The notes under the pieces were generated by a model. That model searched no databases, was not told the origin of the DNA, and saw only the letters and a program-made list of their open reading frames with translations. Below, one piece after another: positions 11,101 through 26,500 of a stretch of 64,000 nt of DNA. This stretch comes from Paracentrotus lividus (Eukaryota; Echinodermata; Echinoidea; Camarodonta; Echinidae): NCBI GenBank assembly GCA_940671915.1, contig CALNVZ010000649.1, positions 6,312,785 to 6,376,784 of the forward strand, in the 5' to 3' direction. Position 1 is the first letter of the stretch; every line of letters begins with the position of its first letter. The position numbers and the translations under genes are program-made.

Positions 11101-14100
11101 CGCACTAAGGTATAATAAAAGAGGTGTTGAGCCAGATAATCTGTCCCTACTAGATTAAAACCAACCATCTCTCTACCACTCACCATCTTGAGTTTTCCCT
11201 TTTCCTTGTAGTAATCTACAACAGGTTTGGTTGATTCATGGAATGTGGCGAGCCTCTTCTTGATCGTTTCTTCGTTGTCGTCAACTCGCCCGCTGGTCTT
11301 TGCACGGTTCAGCAACCTCGCCGTCATGGTCTCGTCTGACACCTCGAAGTAGAGGGTAAACGTGCACTCCGCAATCTGAAAGCGATTGAAAAATAAATGT
11401 AGAAAATATTTTGAATATTAGACCAAGAAAAGATAAGAGCTGTCAAGACAAAGAAAGTCGAAATCTTGGACTCTTTGCAAAACTGGCATAAGATTGAACA
11501 AATTTGTAGCTTTCTTTCTAATATAAAACTCTGACAACCATTGCAGATACAGTGAATATGAAGGAAAAATCCTAGCAAGTACACACTAAATTCAACTGGG
11601 TAGACTGTGGCTAATGATAATAATAATATTCCAGATGCACTCCACGCTTAAAGGGGAAGTTCACCCTGGAATTTTATTGGTCTTAAAAAATGCATAAAAA
11701 TAAAAGAAAAATACGAGTGAAGGTTTGGGGAAAATCGACCAAAATATGATGAAGTTATGAATATTCAAAGTTTTGATTCTGTGACGTCACATGCGAGCAG
11801 GTCTCTATGTGTTATGTAGTGTAAATACCATAAAATTTTAATTTTTTTTCAGAAGAAAATAATTATGTCACCTGTGCGGTCGATATACCATCAAACATAT
11901 GTTCATATACATGACTATATCAAATTGACCCATTCCTTTATCAAGAACCATGACAAAAAGACAAATTTATGGAATTTTCATACACAACCAATGGGAGAGC
12001 TGCTCGCCCGTGACGTCACAGAATCAAAACTTTAAATATTCATAACTTCGCTATTTTTTGGTCGATTTCCTTCAAACTTTCACTAATATTTTTCTATCAT
12101 TTTTCTTCATTTTTTAAGACCAATAAAATTCCAGGGTGAACTTCCCCTTTAACACTTTACAGATCTGTCATTTCTCGGTCATTGAATTCTGGTCTGCCTT
12201 CGCATAATGTGTGCTCATTCTCCAGCCAGGAAATATTTTTAAGATGTGTGCAAAGCTGATCAAACAATAATGATGTTCGAATCACACCAGATAGAAGTGC
12301 CAGGGACCTAACCCATCATGGTGGTGGAAGTTGGTTTTCTGACAATCAATCAGATACCTTTGCATCCACACTAAGAGTGTGTTCAATGTCCAGTTTCAAA
12401 TTTATACACCAACATGAATCATGATACAAAACGCAATTACAAAACGCTGATATACAGAGAAACAAAGTGTGTGTTCATTGTCCCCCATCCCCGGTCGTAA
12501 AACTAAACGTGTTTCAAATCTCGATTCGGAGGAAAATTTAAACGCCGTAATTTAGATGCGTTTTGAAACTTAATCAGCTTCAATTTTACGACCTTGAGCA
12601 TCGCAATTGCAACGAAATGCGACACTGAACAGGATTGAGTTTTCAAACGTGTTTAAATGTGCTCTTGCAATGGAAGCTTCCGGTGCAAGTGAAAAAAGGA
12701 GAAGATGTTTGTTTTTTGAGAGTGAGGAATTTAAAGACGATGGAAATATAATCAGCTTTAAAACGCTGATCACGTTTGTGTTTGCGTTTTGTATATGATT
12801 CATGTTGGCGTATAAATTTGAAACTGGACATTGAACACACCCTAAGTGATACAACCACAAGGTTATGACACTGCAAAATGCCTATCGTGGGAATGAACAT
12901 TGATTGTTACCTGATTTTCAAACTCCACTCCTTGCTGAACCTCCCGAGGGTAACCGTCAATCAGAAAACCAGTTGACGTCTCAGCACACGCAACCATCTT
13001 TTCCTTCAAAAGTGCTAACACTACTTCCTGCATGCGATAAAATAAATGATGATAAATCAAACAGCATATTCATTAATAGTTACCCAAAACAATCGTATAA
13101 GCTATTTTTTCTGAGGGGTTTGATTTTGTTAAATTCAGCAAGTACCCTTAAATGAGCAAACGCAATTTATCACCCCTGTCCCCATTTTCAGTGCAAGAAG
13201 GATCCCTGAGTAGGATACAAATTTAATGACTTAAGAATATGGGGATTTGCCAAGGGAAATTTTAATGAGGGGTTCATTACAAAATTATTCCATACCCCTT
13301 ATAATTTTAGTTTAAAAGTTTACATACTAAAACAAGTCTGACAATCTCCTTCATGAAACGATAATTAATCTAGTAATACATGGATACGTCAAATCCTAGA
13401 CTGTAGTGTAGAATATGTGGGTACTTAATGCAAGACAAAAAAAATAAATAATTAAGAAATATACCTGAGGTACAAGCTGACCTTTTTCCATGATTTCTGT
13501 CAGCTCTTTGCCTCTATCTGACCCCGATGTGACCTCTGCCCTCAGAAGGTCACCGCTTGACAGATGAGTGAAGCCATACTTTGACACGATGCTTGCACAT
13601 TGTGTGCCCTTGCCTGAGCCTGGTCCCCCTATAGCAACATAAAAACAATATCTCTCATTTAAATTGCAAAACTTCACTAAATCAAAAACTAAAATAGCAA
13701 TAGTGATAGACGTCTTTGGCAAAACTTGCCATCTATATTAAATTTTTAGGTAAGAACTCCCCCCCCCCCCCCCCCTCCCCCATCCATCTCTTTACAATTG
13801 TGAATTTCATTTTCATATTGGCTGCTTCTTGGTTCCTTTTTTGGAATAGAATTGGAACATTAGGTAATAATACAACATTGGTTGACAAATGGGGTGACCT
13901 GGCCTCTACACAAATGTGACCGTGTCTCCTACATGTATATTGTACATGTAAGAGACACAGATTTTACAAAACTGTGAATTCAAATATTGGCCTCTGTTTT
14001 TATCTGTTTATATCGATTTGGTCTACCAGCAGTTTTTTCCAGTTCTCTGATTGACCCATACCACATGGGCTAAATCTATTTGGTCTACTAGAAATTTGGT

Positions 14101-17100
14101 CTAATTTATGCTTGGCCTAATACATACTTGAAGTGATTCTCACTTGATCTAATGACCATTTGGTCTATTTGCCAATTTGTCTAATAGCACATTTATAATT
14201 TCCAAATGAAAATTTCGCTTATTACCAGTTTGTTATAGGAAATTGACTAAGTAATGTTAAACGGCTCTTCCTTTCCTTTTCAAAAGTCAGACCAAGTGGA
14301 CATTAAACAAAATGGGCATGAGACAAAATGGTAAAGGGGTAAGTGGCAAATTAGACCAAAAGATTACTAGACACTAGTTGTAGACGAATTGGAATTAGAC
14401 CATGTCGGAGGAGGCCAAAACAGGCATTTAATACTCAAAGTGTTTAGATCAATTGGCAATTACGGTGGGGGGGGGGGGGGGGGGGGGGTCGGTTATGCCG
14501 ACGTTAAAATTATGATTAAACTTACCCACAACAAATATGATCTTGGAATCTTTCAGCTTGTTCTCTGCACTTGCATCTGAAAAAAAGAGATGTTTAGAAC
14601 ATTTAAATATTACCATCCATAAAGGAAAGTGATAATAATGCAATTACAACTGTAAACACAAAAATTAAGAAATTCACAGATCATTGCAAAATATATTCTG
14701 CATTCTTACAGATTTTTATTATCATGTTTCACCTAAAAAAAAAAAAAAGGTGAAATAACAGTACAGGGCCCCATTGCAATTACTATTTCTGTAGTTTTTC
14801 CATCAAGGTAACTTTTATGAAATACTGCCTCTTTATTGGCTGTTGAGCAATGTTTTTATGGTAGTTCCTATTAATGACAATGTATTGATGATAACTCTTT
14901 GTGGAACGGGGCCAAGGTGTTTATCTGACCTTTCTATTTTATTGCTGGAGCAATTGTCATGGAATCTATGAAATCTACCTCTAAATGTTCCCATGACAAC
15001 CGTGTCTTGAGACCTACCTTGCGTAGAGGGCAGTGTGCTATCGTCACCTCCGGTCACTGGGGTTTCTTCTGCAGTTATTGCTTCTTCTACAACTGAAAAA
15101 GAAAGTAAGAGAAATAAAGAAATAATCATAGTTTGGGATTAATTCCAATATTTCAATATGTATTTTGCAAAACAGGAATATAGAAGAGAATATACTTTGC
15201 ATAAATTAGGAGCTCATCCTTAATGAAAAAGGCTGGGGCCAATTCAATCCCCCCCCCCCCCCCTCATATTTGACAATTGGAAATTTGTGGTTACGTTTTT
15301 TTTTTCACCTCAACCTTTCAAGACTTCACAGGCAAGAGTGTTACGCATTCTCACCAATGTTTTTAGGTTTTAACAACCAGATATTAAAAATCAGTAGCAA
15401 CATAATAATAGTAATGCAAATATGACTGCTACTCATTATAAGATTGCCTATTGTGATATTTAATTTATGTTTATTCAAAAGCTGAAGCTTGGGAAATCTA
15501 CTTAGAGAAAATATATCAAACAAAGACTGAATTGATGCCTCATCCCCCCTAAAAAATATAATAATAGTGAAATAAAATTTACAATCTGAAAATGAATTCA
15601 TACTATACCTTCTTTTACTGGATCTCCTCCACCAGTTACATTTGAATCCACTTTCTCTACAGCAGGCTCAACCACCACTGAAAACAAAAGGAAATGTGTT
15701 TGAGGAAAAATCAATAGAAATTTTATAAAAAGTTTTTTTTTTTCTATGTTTATCTGTATAATACAATTTTTTACAAAGAGCTATATATGAACTCTTCCTT
15801 CTTGCATCAATTTGTATTTTCATTTCACTCCTCCATCTGAGAAATTATATTTAAAAAAACTTCTGGATTAGAAACTAAAAAATACAACCATAAGATTTTT
15901 TATGTGAACCTTAGTGGTGACTTCAACTTCAAAACGAACTTAAGCAGGTACAAGTGATAATATGATCAACAAAATAAGAAATTATTGAGACTTTGCAAGC
16001 CATCTTCCGTCACGGCGTCACTGTTAAGTGCGCCCTCTACGAACTTCTCTTTATTTTTCATTAAAATTTTGTAATTTGTGAATGGGATAGTGTAGCGCAA
16101 CCGACATACATGTACATGTATATTCAAATTTGTCAACGATATTATTATTTTATAATAAAAAACTTTATACAAAGAATTATTATATTGGCTTAGTTGATTA
16201 CTTACAATCCACGGCAACTTCACTGTTGAGTAACGCAACTGCTTCATCTACTAAAGCTTCCTTTTCAGCCTAGATTGAATAAGATTTTACAACAAAAAAA
16301 AATATATATATTATCAAGTATTTTTTTAATTCAAAAATTCATGTTTCATTCATTAATTCATATTCAAAGTAGTTCCTTATATTAGATCATAATTTTATCC
16401 TCAATTTTCTTGTGATGTTGGGTTGGACCTTAAATCTCATTCGAGCATTATTACAAGTGATTAAGCATTTTCTGGTTGGGCTCAGGTCAGTTATTTTGAA
16501 TTTCCACACATGCATGTACATGTCAGCTTTTCAGTATTTGAATATCTTGTTCAAAATATCTGTACTTATGCTTGCAAATAAATACTTATTAACAAACATA
16601 CTGTATTAAACAACCTAACAAACCTTTAAACTAAAAGCCATTATATCCCTACACCCCTGAACTACCAATACATTTATTTTTCACATTTCATTTCCCAAAA
16701 AAGAAACATTCTGTTCATGTAGTCTTATAATACATGCCCAATTAATTGATTACAAAATGCAGGTATTATACAAAATCTATACCGCAATGTGTTACCAAGT
16801 GAAAAAAGGGTACTTTTCTCTTCCAAACATATCAATTCTACTCTATGTAAAATGTAAAGTTAACGTATACCAATGTGTGGCATTAAATCGTAATTAAACA
16901 AGGCGCGTCCATTATCTAAGAGGCCAGACGCAACAATGTGACGTTGGAAATACGGCTGAGAAGCGCAGAAATCTATACAGCTGGCTGCAATAACAAAAAC
17001 TCGCGTAAGAAGACTTCCCTGCATTCGAATGGTATCGCCCGTCCGGTGATGGAGCAAATACTGCGTTGAGGTGAAAGAAATTTATGAACTTTTCTCATGG

Positions 17101-20100
17101 TTTTAATTAGTAGATGCTTCAGACCAGATGGAGGAAAAAGACATTTTGGAAAGCCTATATCATGATTGTGCTGAAGTTGTAATCAGAACCTGTATTTTAC
17201 ATAGATTGATGCTCCAAACCAAGAGATCTCGCCAAGACGCCATTCGCATTATTTTCTATGCGATATGCATGTGATTTGCGTAAAATGCATTGACCAATCG
17301 AGAAAAAAATCTCTTATAATAGTTCAAAGTGACAGGACTTTTTTTTAACCAATTGAAATAAATATACCATTAATGGAAAGCTGAGAATTCAACCTTTTAA
17401 AAACCGTGTGATCATTAAAGTGTAATATAATTATGCGTCATTGAGGAGCAAGACTTTGAAGCGCATGAGCTGTTTGGGCTCAAAATTGGCCATATTGTAC
17501 AGAAATATGTTCTGACCAGGCTTTCGAATTGATTCAAGTGACAGGACTTTTTTTTCCCTTTGCAATAAGTTATCCCTATTTCTGAAAAATTCAGACTGTG
17601 AGCGTACTCAATCAAATTGATCATTTCTTTGAAAGGGTAGTTGCTCCCCACAATAAAGAAAATAAAGTGAAAAACTGTCCAAAAACAGAAAAAGTAAATG
17701 GGAGCGTTCGCTTTGAGTAGAATGGTAGCGCCCTCTATCTCTTAAGTTTACAACTAGAATTGATATGGTTAACAGTAATCTACTCTTAATATCCCATACT
17801 CATTTTGTTTTGATTGTTGTTTGTTTGTTTGTTTGTTTGTTTGTTATTTCCAACTTACATCAGCTTGTGATTGTTCTTGAATTGTTTGATCTTCTTTCTG
17901 GCTTTTGATGGGTGGCAGTGGGCTGGCTTTCCTAGGTGAACCTATACAAAACAAACAAATCATTAAAAAGAATTAAAACGGGAAAATACATTTGTACATT
18001 GTACATTTGATATTAAAGTCCCAGACCGGACCGACTAATGAAATAGCCAAAAACGAAAGCTAATATGCTATATAATACAACAATTCCAAATTAAGGCGTT
18101 TTTATTGTCCATCTAGAAAGTATTTCATTAAAAAGATGACCGAACCTCAACCAGGCCACCCCTCCCGAATATTTGTAAAATTACCCCTAATTTAAAAGTG
18201 CGAGTGATGACGTCAAAAAATGTTAATGGAATGCTACAGCAGTCCTGCGGCTAGGCATGATTGCGTTTCGCCTTTAGAAAACACGTTTCTATTGCTATGT
18301 CAGGACAATAGACGCCCTGTGAGCTAGAATTCTATTGTTATGAAATGAAAGGGCAAAGTCAATCATGCCTGGCCACAGGACTGCTGTAGCATTCCATTAA
18401 CATTTTTTGACGTCATCACTCGCACTTTTAAATTAGGGGTAATTTTACAAATATTCGGGAGGGGTGGCCTGGTTGAGGTTCGGTCATCTTTTTAATGAAA
18501 TACTTTCTAGATGGACAATAAAAACGCCTTAATTTGGAATTGTCGTATTATATAGCATATTAGCTTTCGTTTTTGGCTATTTCATTTGTCGGTCCGGTCT
18601 AGGACTTTAACAAAAGACGTCATTGTTTTCAACAGAGATCAGTAGATCCAGTAAAAATTTGTAACTTAATAAAACTTGTAATCTTTGGAATCGATCTCCA
18701 GCTCCAACGCAAATTGAAGAGCTCAACCACCAACCATAACCATTTAATATGAAATTTTCCAGCTAAAACTAATTCTAAAATCAATTGCTACAAGATTCTA
18801 ATATACAAGGGCATGTTTAAATGGTCATAACTACACCCAGCTAAAAATAAGCAATTTGATTAGTAGCCCATGTGGACTGTAGAAAGGCTGAAAGTAGACC
18901 AATTGGGGTCATGTCAAAGTCATTGTAGACCAAATGGCACTTCACCAGCGGTGGATCAAGGATTTGAAATTAAAGGGGCCGCACAAGGCAACTTTGAAAA
19001 TAGAGAGAGCGCAGACGGTCATTTTCTTAGATATAATTTGTGATTCTCAAAAATTAGAGGGTGTTTGTGCCCCTCCCTGGATACGCCACTGCTTCACTAA
19101 CTGTGTTTATTGAAATGTTACCTGGTGGTGCTGGTGTTTTCGGTGAGAAGAAGAGGCTGTCAATCAAGGTGGCAGTGTCAAAGAACACTTCATCTTCATC
19201 TCGATCTGCATTCAGCTGTAAGAAACACATAACATATTTTTCATTGAACATGATAGCTCTTCATACTGTTTCAAGAAGAGAGACAACACACTGGCTTCAC
19301 AAGGCTCTATACCGTTTTTAATAAAAATCTACAAATTTCATTACTCTTAACAAGCCATACATTGTACTACACAGTGCTATATTCATGGTGCTAATACCTA
19401 GCTAACTCCTGTTGCCAGACATCCTGGTTTGTCCCTATATTGTTTGTGCCCTCTGCATAAAAATGTGTACTTGGCATGCTGGCAAAAACTTGATTACAAT
19501 GTATTTGAGTGTGTGGAAATGTGCGTGGCACGTTAAAGGTTAAGAGATTTAAAAAAACTCTTACTCTTCTCAAAAGGCCATCTTTAACGGAGTAGTGAGT
19601 GACCACAGGGAGCGTTTGCTCCCTGAAAGCTTCTAGTCGCTTAGCAACTGCATCATCAGTCTTATCATCCTCCCTCTCACTGGCATCCCTCCTCTTTTCC
19701 AGTCGGTATTTGAGACGGACCTCGTCACAGTCAAGCGAGATGACCAGGTCTGGGCTTCCATACTGATATAGAGAGGGGGAAAACAATAATAAATAATAGT
19801 AATGATCATAATATTTTTTATAATGTGCTTTTCCCATAGTGGCTCAAAGCGTGTTACAGTACATTATAACCCTGTTCTCAGGAATCGACTCCATACTTGT
19901 AGTCAGCCATTTATAGGTGCCTCATATGAAATTATCCTCCTGGGTACCCATTCATTGCACCTGGGTGGAGTGTCAAATGTAAGTTAAGGACGTAAGTGCC
20001 GGTGCCTGGAATCAAACTCACCACCTTTGCATTCCTAGTCAAGTGATACGACCACTAGACTTCGACACTTTTACAAACCGGGCAGTTACAGAGTGGATAT

Positions 20101-23100
20101 ATGCCTGAACAATAATACTATAAACTGATTTAAGTTTGAAATACATGTACCCATGAGCTAAAATCAACCAATAAATCTGTTTTTTAAAATGTGAATCTCT
20201 TCAGTGATATCAATCCAAATCAAAATAAACAGTACCAATATCATTCTGAGATAAAATTTTTAAAAGACATTAAAATTTATTCATAAGTTCATAAAATAGC
20301 ACAAATCACTGACAAATTTGTATTTAAGTCTGATGCCATACACCATAAACAGTTCTTGAATTATAACAATTATAATTAAATAAATCATTGAAAAACGTAT
20401 GAAAACTATTTGGGCAATTTAATTCATGTCTATTGTAAATTTCTTTCATTAAGTGCGATTAAATATACATCTTTTTTTTTGGGGGGGGGGGGTTTAGGTT
20501 GTAGGAGTGAAACAGTAATATAAATGGTGCCAATTTGAGGATAAATTATAGAAAAAAAGATTAATTTTGAAATTCGAAAAATCTTGTACATCTATGTGCT
20601 ATACAGTGCATCCCAAATAAAAATAAACCCAACTTTGAGAGCCTCATATTAAAATTGTATAACTTACATGTATATATGTCATTAATTCTCATAGCATAAC
20701 AAAGACAAACTCATATTCTATCCACTGATATCAAACTTGAACCTGTGCTGTCATGGATGACTGAGAACGTGAGTTTTATGATCATTCATTCATCGTTTGA
20801 GGTCAGCCTTCCTGAATCTACTCATAATGGAGAAAATATTACTTGAACTATTGAAATGCAAGGGTGACTTTTTCGAAAACATGGTACAAATTAACTTTGA
20901 CATTTTTCCCCCTTAAAGTCCAAGTGCTCATTCATCCGTCACAACACAGGTATAAGTTTGGTATCATTAAATAGAATATGACTTACTCCTTATTATGAAA
21001 TAAATTTCAAGGTCATACAAGCTAGGAATTTTTAATATGAGGCTATCAAAGTTGGGTTTACTTTTTCTGACACGCACTGTATTACAACAAGTACAAAACA
21101 ATCTATTGTTTTTATTACCTTATCCTGGAATAGCTTAACTTGGGACATGGTTCGCGGGAATCCTTCGATGATGAAACCAAGAGTGGCCGGATATTTCTTC
21201 AGCTTCTTCTCAATTTTGTGTTGAAGGATCTCAAAAGTGTTATCCTATAAGCAAGGGAAAAATGAAAACAAGGATAAGAAAAATAAAATAAAATTCATAA
21301 TCCATGGAGATAAATATGATCATCTTTGTCTCCCAATAAATTTGTTTGAGTTTGATTGTGCCAAGTGTATGAAATGGTAATAAATATCTTTTACTATTCC
21401 TTATTGACCGAAATCTGAGGGTGTTTCAATTTAAAAAAAGTCATTTTTAATTAGTTACAAACAACTTTACAAACAACTTGAAATGCAAAGAGCCAAAAAG
21501 CCAAATAGGATGGTCAAAATTCTTCCCGAGTTTCGACAGTATATTCCACAATCTCAATTAAATTGTTGATAAAAATATCCTTGACTTTCTAAAATGTTGG
21601 TTATGTAATGATAATATTGACGTAAATATTCATATAATGCATGAAAGCACCGTAAAATATAAAAACAACAACAACAACAACATTGACAATCTATGTCTGC
21701 ATTTTTTAACTTATAAATTGCTAAGGAGATGCTTGAGCATCCCATTTGGCTCTTCATACTTCATTTGTAACTTACGAACAACTTGGTGAAACACCCCCAT
21801 GCTGCAGACTTTTGTCACATAAAAAGGAAGTTCAAATTTCCCCTACTTCATCATTTCTTTTAATCAAAAATCTCTTTAAAAAGTCTGCAGACTAAAAGTA
21901 ACCTACAGAACCTACAGAATCAGCAGGACAGCTTCCATTACATGTCACAAAATTATTAATGCATGTGCTACTGTCGACTTACTGCAAGCTTATTTTTAAA
22001 GCTATTTTTTAAGAGAGAGTTCATAATCTCCAGGAAATAAGTTAAGGGATATATTTTGTTACTCACATCTTTGACGAGTCCCCCAGTCTTGATGAGGTCT
22101 GCGACCGACTTCCAAGCATCTTCCTCCAAGTGCTTGGCTACCTTCCTGCGCAAGGACGTCCCCAGGGAGAGATGGATGTAGCCTTGGTATCTCTCTGCAA
22201 TTTTGGCGCACTGGGTGCCCTTCCCGCTGCCTGGCCCACCTACAAGACGAGATTGATGATGATGATGAAGAGCATTTGTAAAGCGCCATTTATCTGCCAA
22301 ACCATTCAAAGGCCCATGGCTCCCAAAACATGTACATTATTCATAAAAATGGTGGAAAAGATAGGTTTTAAGTGTCGAGTGCAGATTGGAAGATTCAAAG
22401 ATTTCATTACAGTCCACGTCTATTATAATGAGCATGAATGAACCAACACGGCTCCGGGAAGAATTGCTCTGAGCTTTGTCAGACATCCCAACCTTTCTAA
22501 CTAAAAAAAAAAAAAAAAAATAGGGATGATCTTGCTCAAAAATAGGGGGAAAAACAGCTAAATTTCCCATAAGAGTGTTTACTAAAATTATTGAGAAAAA
22601 TATCCTTTCCAAACAGGGAATGTTTGAAATTCAGATTCATTCCTCCAAATTTCAAATGGTTGAGAGATCTGCTTTATCAATCCACATCAATCTACATGTA
22701 AGATGTAGGGTTAGGGTTGCAATAGGGTTTTATGTTAGGATTGGGATGAGGGTTAGGATTACATTTACCGGTCCAGTATTTAGTCCAGGGCTAAGGGTAG
22801 CAATTTGATAAGTGTTTTGGACCAAAAACTACTTGTTTTGTTCCAGGAAAACAAAGAAGATGGGATGACTGTGGACCAACTGTCATTCAAGTAAATGTCA
22901 TAGACCCAATGAATACACCAATATTAAGAACATTCTCCAATAATATTGTCTTGCAAAAGGTAAAAGTTTGTTAGTGCAGTGGCAAAGGACTTGAACCGTG
23001 TATTTTGTGAGTCATTGACCAGTTACTGAACCACCAGACCACAAAAGGGAAATCACAGCTCACAACTAAAGCACCTGACAGAGTGAGACTGAAGCAAAGA

Positions 23101-23137
23101 GACATACATGTATATTGAAATGAAAAGAGAGACCCAT

Positions 23138-23172
<35 letters not shown>

Positions 23173-23494
23173 GACAACCATTTAAAAAAGACACAAATTA
23201 CGAGAGTTCCACTAATAAATGTTACTCCACAGCTTGTAACTTTTTTAAATGGCAGATTACAGTGAATTAACTTTTCACCTGCATTTTTTTTTTCACAATA
23301 AAAGTGCTGGAGCATGATTGACTTTTGTTTTCGCACCTCTATGTCGCAGAATTGGCCTGTTAAATTAAAAGGTAGCTTCCTGATTTTCCCTCCCTTTTTG
23401 ATGACCATAATATTGATTTCTCTCTTTTTTTAATAAAGGTGCAAGGGTGTTGAAGCAGGTGGATATGACAGATGAAAGGGGATATATTTTTTCT

Positions 23495-23538
<44 letters not shown>

Positions 23539-26500
23539 TAGAGGGGATAGAAAGAGAGAGAGAGAGAGAGAGCACTGAACTGACATAAAACTGAAGAAAA
23601 TTACAAACATAGCACAGTATATAAGGGATTGAGCAAAATAAAAAAGAAATAAGACATTAGGGTGAGAGAAATAAAAGGACACGAGAGAGGGAGAGAGAGA
23701 GAGAGAGAGAGAGAAAGAGACAGACAGACAGACAGACAGAGACAAACTGAGACAGAAATTTATAAAAGACAAAAGATCCATGGAGAGACACAAAGAGAGC
23801 AATGTGAGACAAAGGAAGATCCAGAAAAAAATAATAGAAAATAAATAATCATAAAAAAAAATTAATAATAATAATTAATTAGAAATTTAAGAACATTAGA
23901 GAAAAGGAAATAGAGACTGACTGCTTTGCTTCAAATTGAAGAAATAATAGAGGATATGAAGTGACACATGCATGTTCAAAAATGTAACTTGTACTTCCAC
24001 ATACATGTATAGTCAATAATTCACATTGCTTTATTTAACACTCTACCAGTCAATGCATTCTCAGTCTAGAATAAAATAACATCATAATCACTATTTAAAG
24101 AAAAAAATAATCATTAAATTGTAGAATATATTCAAAGAATGTGAATAAAGACAAAAGATCCATGGAGAGACACAAAGAGAGCAATGTGAGACAAAGGAAG
24201 ATCCAGAAAAAAATAATAGAAATAATAATAATCATAAATAATAATAATAAATAATAATAATTTAAGAATCATTAGAGAAAGGGAAATAGGAGCTGACTGC
24301 TTTGCTGTTCAAATTGAAGAAAATAGAGGAATATGAAGTGACACATGCAGTGTTCAAATGTACTTGTACTTCCACATACATGTATAGTCAATAATGTCAC
24401 ATTTGCTTTATTTTTAACACTCTACCAGTCATGCATTCAGTCTTTAGAAAAATAACATCATATCTATTTAAAGCAAAAAATCATAAATTGTTGAAATATA
24501 TCAAAGGATTTATAAAAGACAAAAGATCCATGGAGAGACACAAAGAGAGCAATGTGAGACAAAGGAAGATCCAGAAAAAAATAATAGAAATAATAATAAT
24601 CATAAATAATAATAATAAATAATAATAATTTAAGAATCATTAGAGAAAGGGAAATAGGAGCTGACTGCTTTGCTGTTCAAATTGAAGAAAATAGAGGAAT
24701 ATGAAGTGACACATGCAGTGTTCAAATGTACTTGTACTTCCACATACATGTATAGTCAATAATGTCACATTTGCTTTTTTTTTAACACTCTACCAGTCAT
24801 GCATTCAGTCTTTAGAAAAATAACATCATATCTATTTAAAGCAAAAAATCATAAATTGTTGAAATATATCAAAGTAAATATTGGTATACATGTAACCATT
24901 AAATTTGTATCATGCATGTACAACACCCCCAAAATTTAACTTGGGCAGCTTTTATCATGCCCATTAAAATAATTTTAAATTTCAAATGAATATCAACTAC
25001 ACGCATGTATTTAATCATGTACATGTATGTGGACCTGCATTAGTGCACACATCTACTCATGCACTCCCACGTTCAATTGAGTGTCTGTTGCTAGGCAACC
25101 TCCAGTGAGCTGAACAATTATATGGTTTCAAGGATTATTAAAAGTCAACAGTGAGAGTGAGTTAAGTATGGCAATCAAACGATTAGCAGTATAGAGTATT
25201 CAGACATTTAGATTTAAATGTCAAATAAATGTAGGTATAGAGCTCTCTCTTTCGGAATGTACCACCTCTAAGAAAAGGGCTATAAATATGTTGTACAGTA
25301 CCATGGTAGTATTTTTTATTTAGTCATGAAATACACAGAAAAAAATATAAAAAGAATAATAATTGCCTATATGAAAATCATGTAAGTACATGTATATGCA
25401 CTATTTGAAGAAAAAAAAATGCACCAAATCTGTAAAATGGTGATTATTTCATATAGAACATTTGTTTTGTTATAACGTTTGTTGCACAACTTACCGATGA
25501 CGAGGATGATTCGCACATTTGAAAGGTTTGGTTTGGGTGAGATGGGTGGCAGGGGGCTCAATCTTTTCATATCTGAAAAGCTGGGTTCTAAAAAGATGAA
25601 AGAAAAATCAATTTATGAAGCACTCACAAAATAAATTTAAATGCAAATAAATTAATCCATGTGAGTGCAAAAAGAAGAGTAATAATCTAAAATTAACTTC
25701 CACACATCAAAAATAACACAAGTGTACATGTCAAAATATTTCACACTTAATATGCATGCATTCATGTAGAATCGAAGAGCTTTATAGACTTAAATTTCAT
25801 TAATTATTTTCTAAATCTTATACAGGTAATTATCTATTTTCATCTTGTCTTTGTTTGTGAAGAAATATATGAATAAATATATATTAAATTAAGTGACATG
25901 GAGACAAGTAGTAAAAAAAAATTTAAAATACTTATCAGACCTAATGGAATACTGACTAGTTAAAAAAAAATTTAGCTTTCCAATCGACTTTTTTTATTTA
26001 TAGGCATTACAATTCACATACAGTTCTTTTTACTTCAACCCTTTAAATTCAACTTGCAAATTAATTATCAAGGATATTAGTTTGGAAGAAGAATGTAAAT
26101 CAGGCTATGAAGACTTGAGAGAGAATTAAGAGCACTGTTTACGCATCCTTCGGAGACAGTTTAGAGTCTATTCTTTACAGAAACTCCTCTGGTTTTCACA
26201 ATGAAAGGATTTCTCTTCCTTCGGTCAAATAATCAATATTATTGATTGCGGTTCGTGAGAATTAAATGTTATTAAATACACATCTCTATTAGTTTCTGTA
26301 GAACACTAACAAACACTTACCCACTTGATTATAGGCCTTACAAACGAGAAACAATCACAAAATGTAGCTTACAGCGGTACACTTTCTATTAAGTATTCAT
26401 GTTACTTCACAAGTCAAAATCGAACGTGTAAGCTAATGAGGCAAAAATGTTGGTTATATTCGGTGTCCTTAAATCCTAATTGAAGAAGCCTTTCAAACGA

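Noticed and set aside
22701..22765. Interstitial telomere
   Set aside because: TTAGGG-like words are too degenerate and short. Similar words at 36204 and 61280 are inside or near ordinary repeats.
23360..23802. Leu/Ser-rich minus-strand frames up to 145 codons
   Set aside because: Translation of (GA)n tracts; no start context, splice signal or domain.
23765..24875. CRISPR-like array or satellite
   Set aside because: Only three units of ~370 bp without spacers in a eukaryotic intron; a local tandem duplication.
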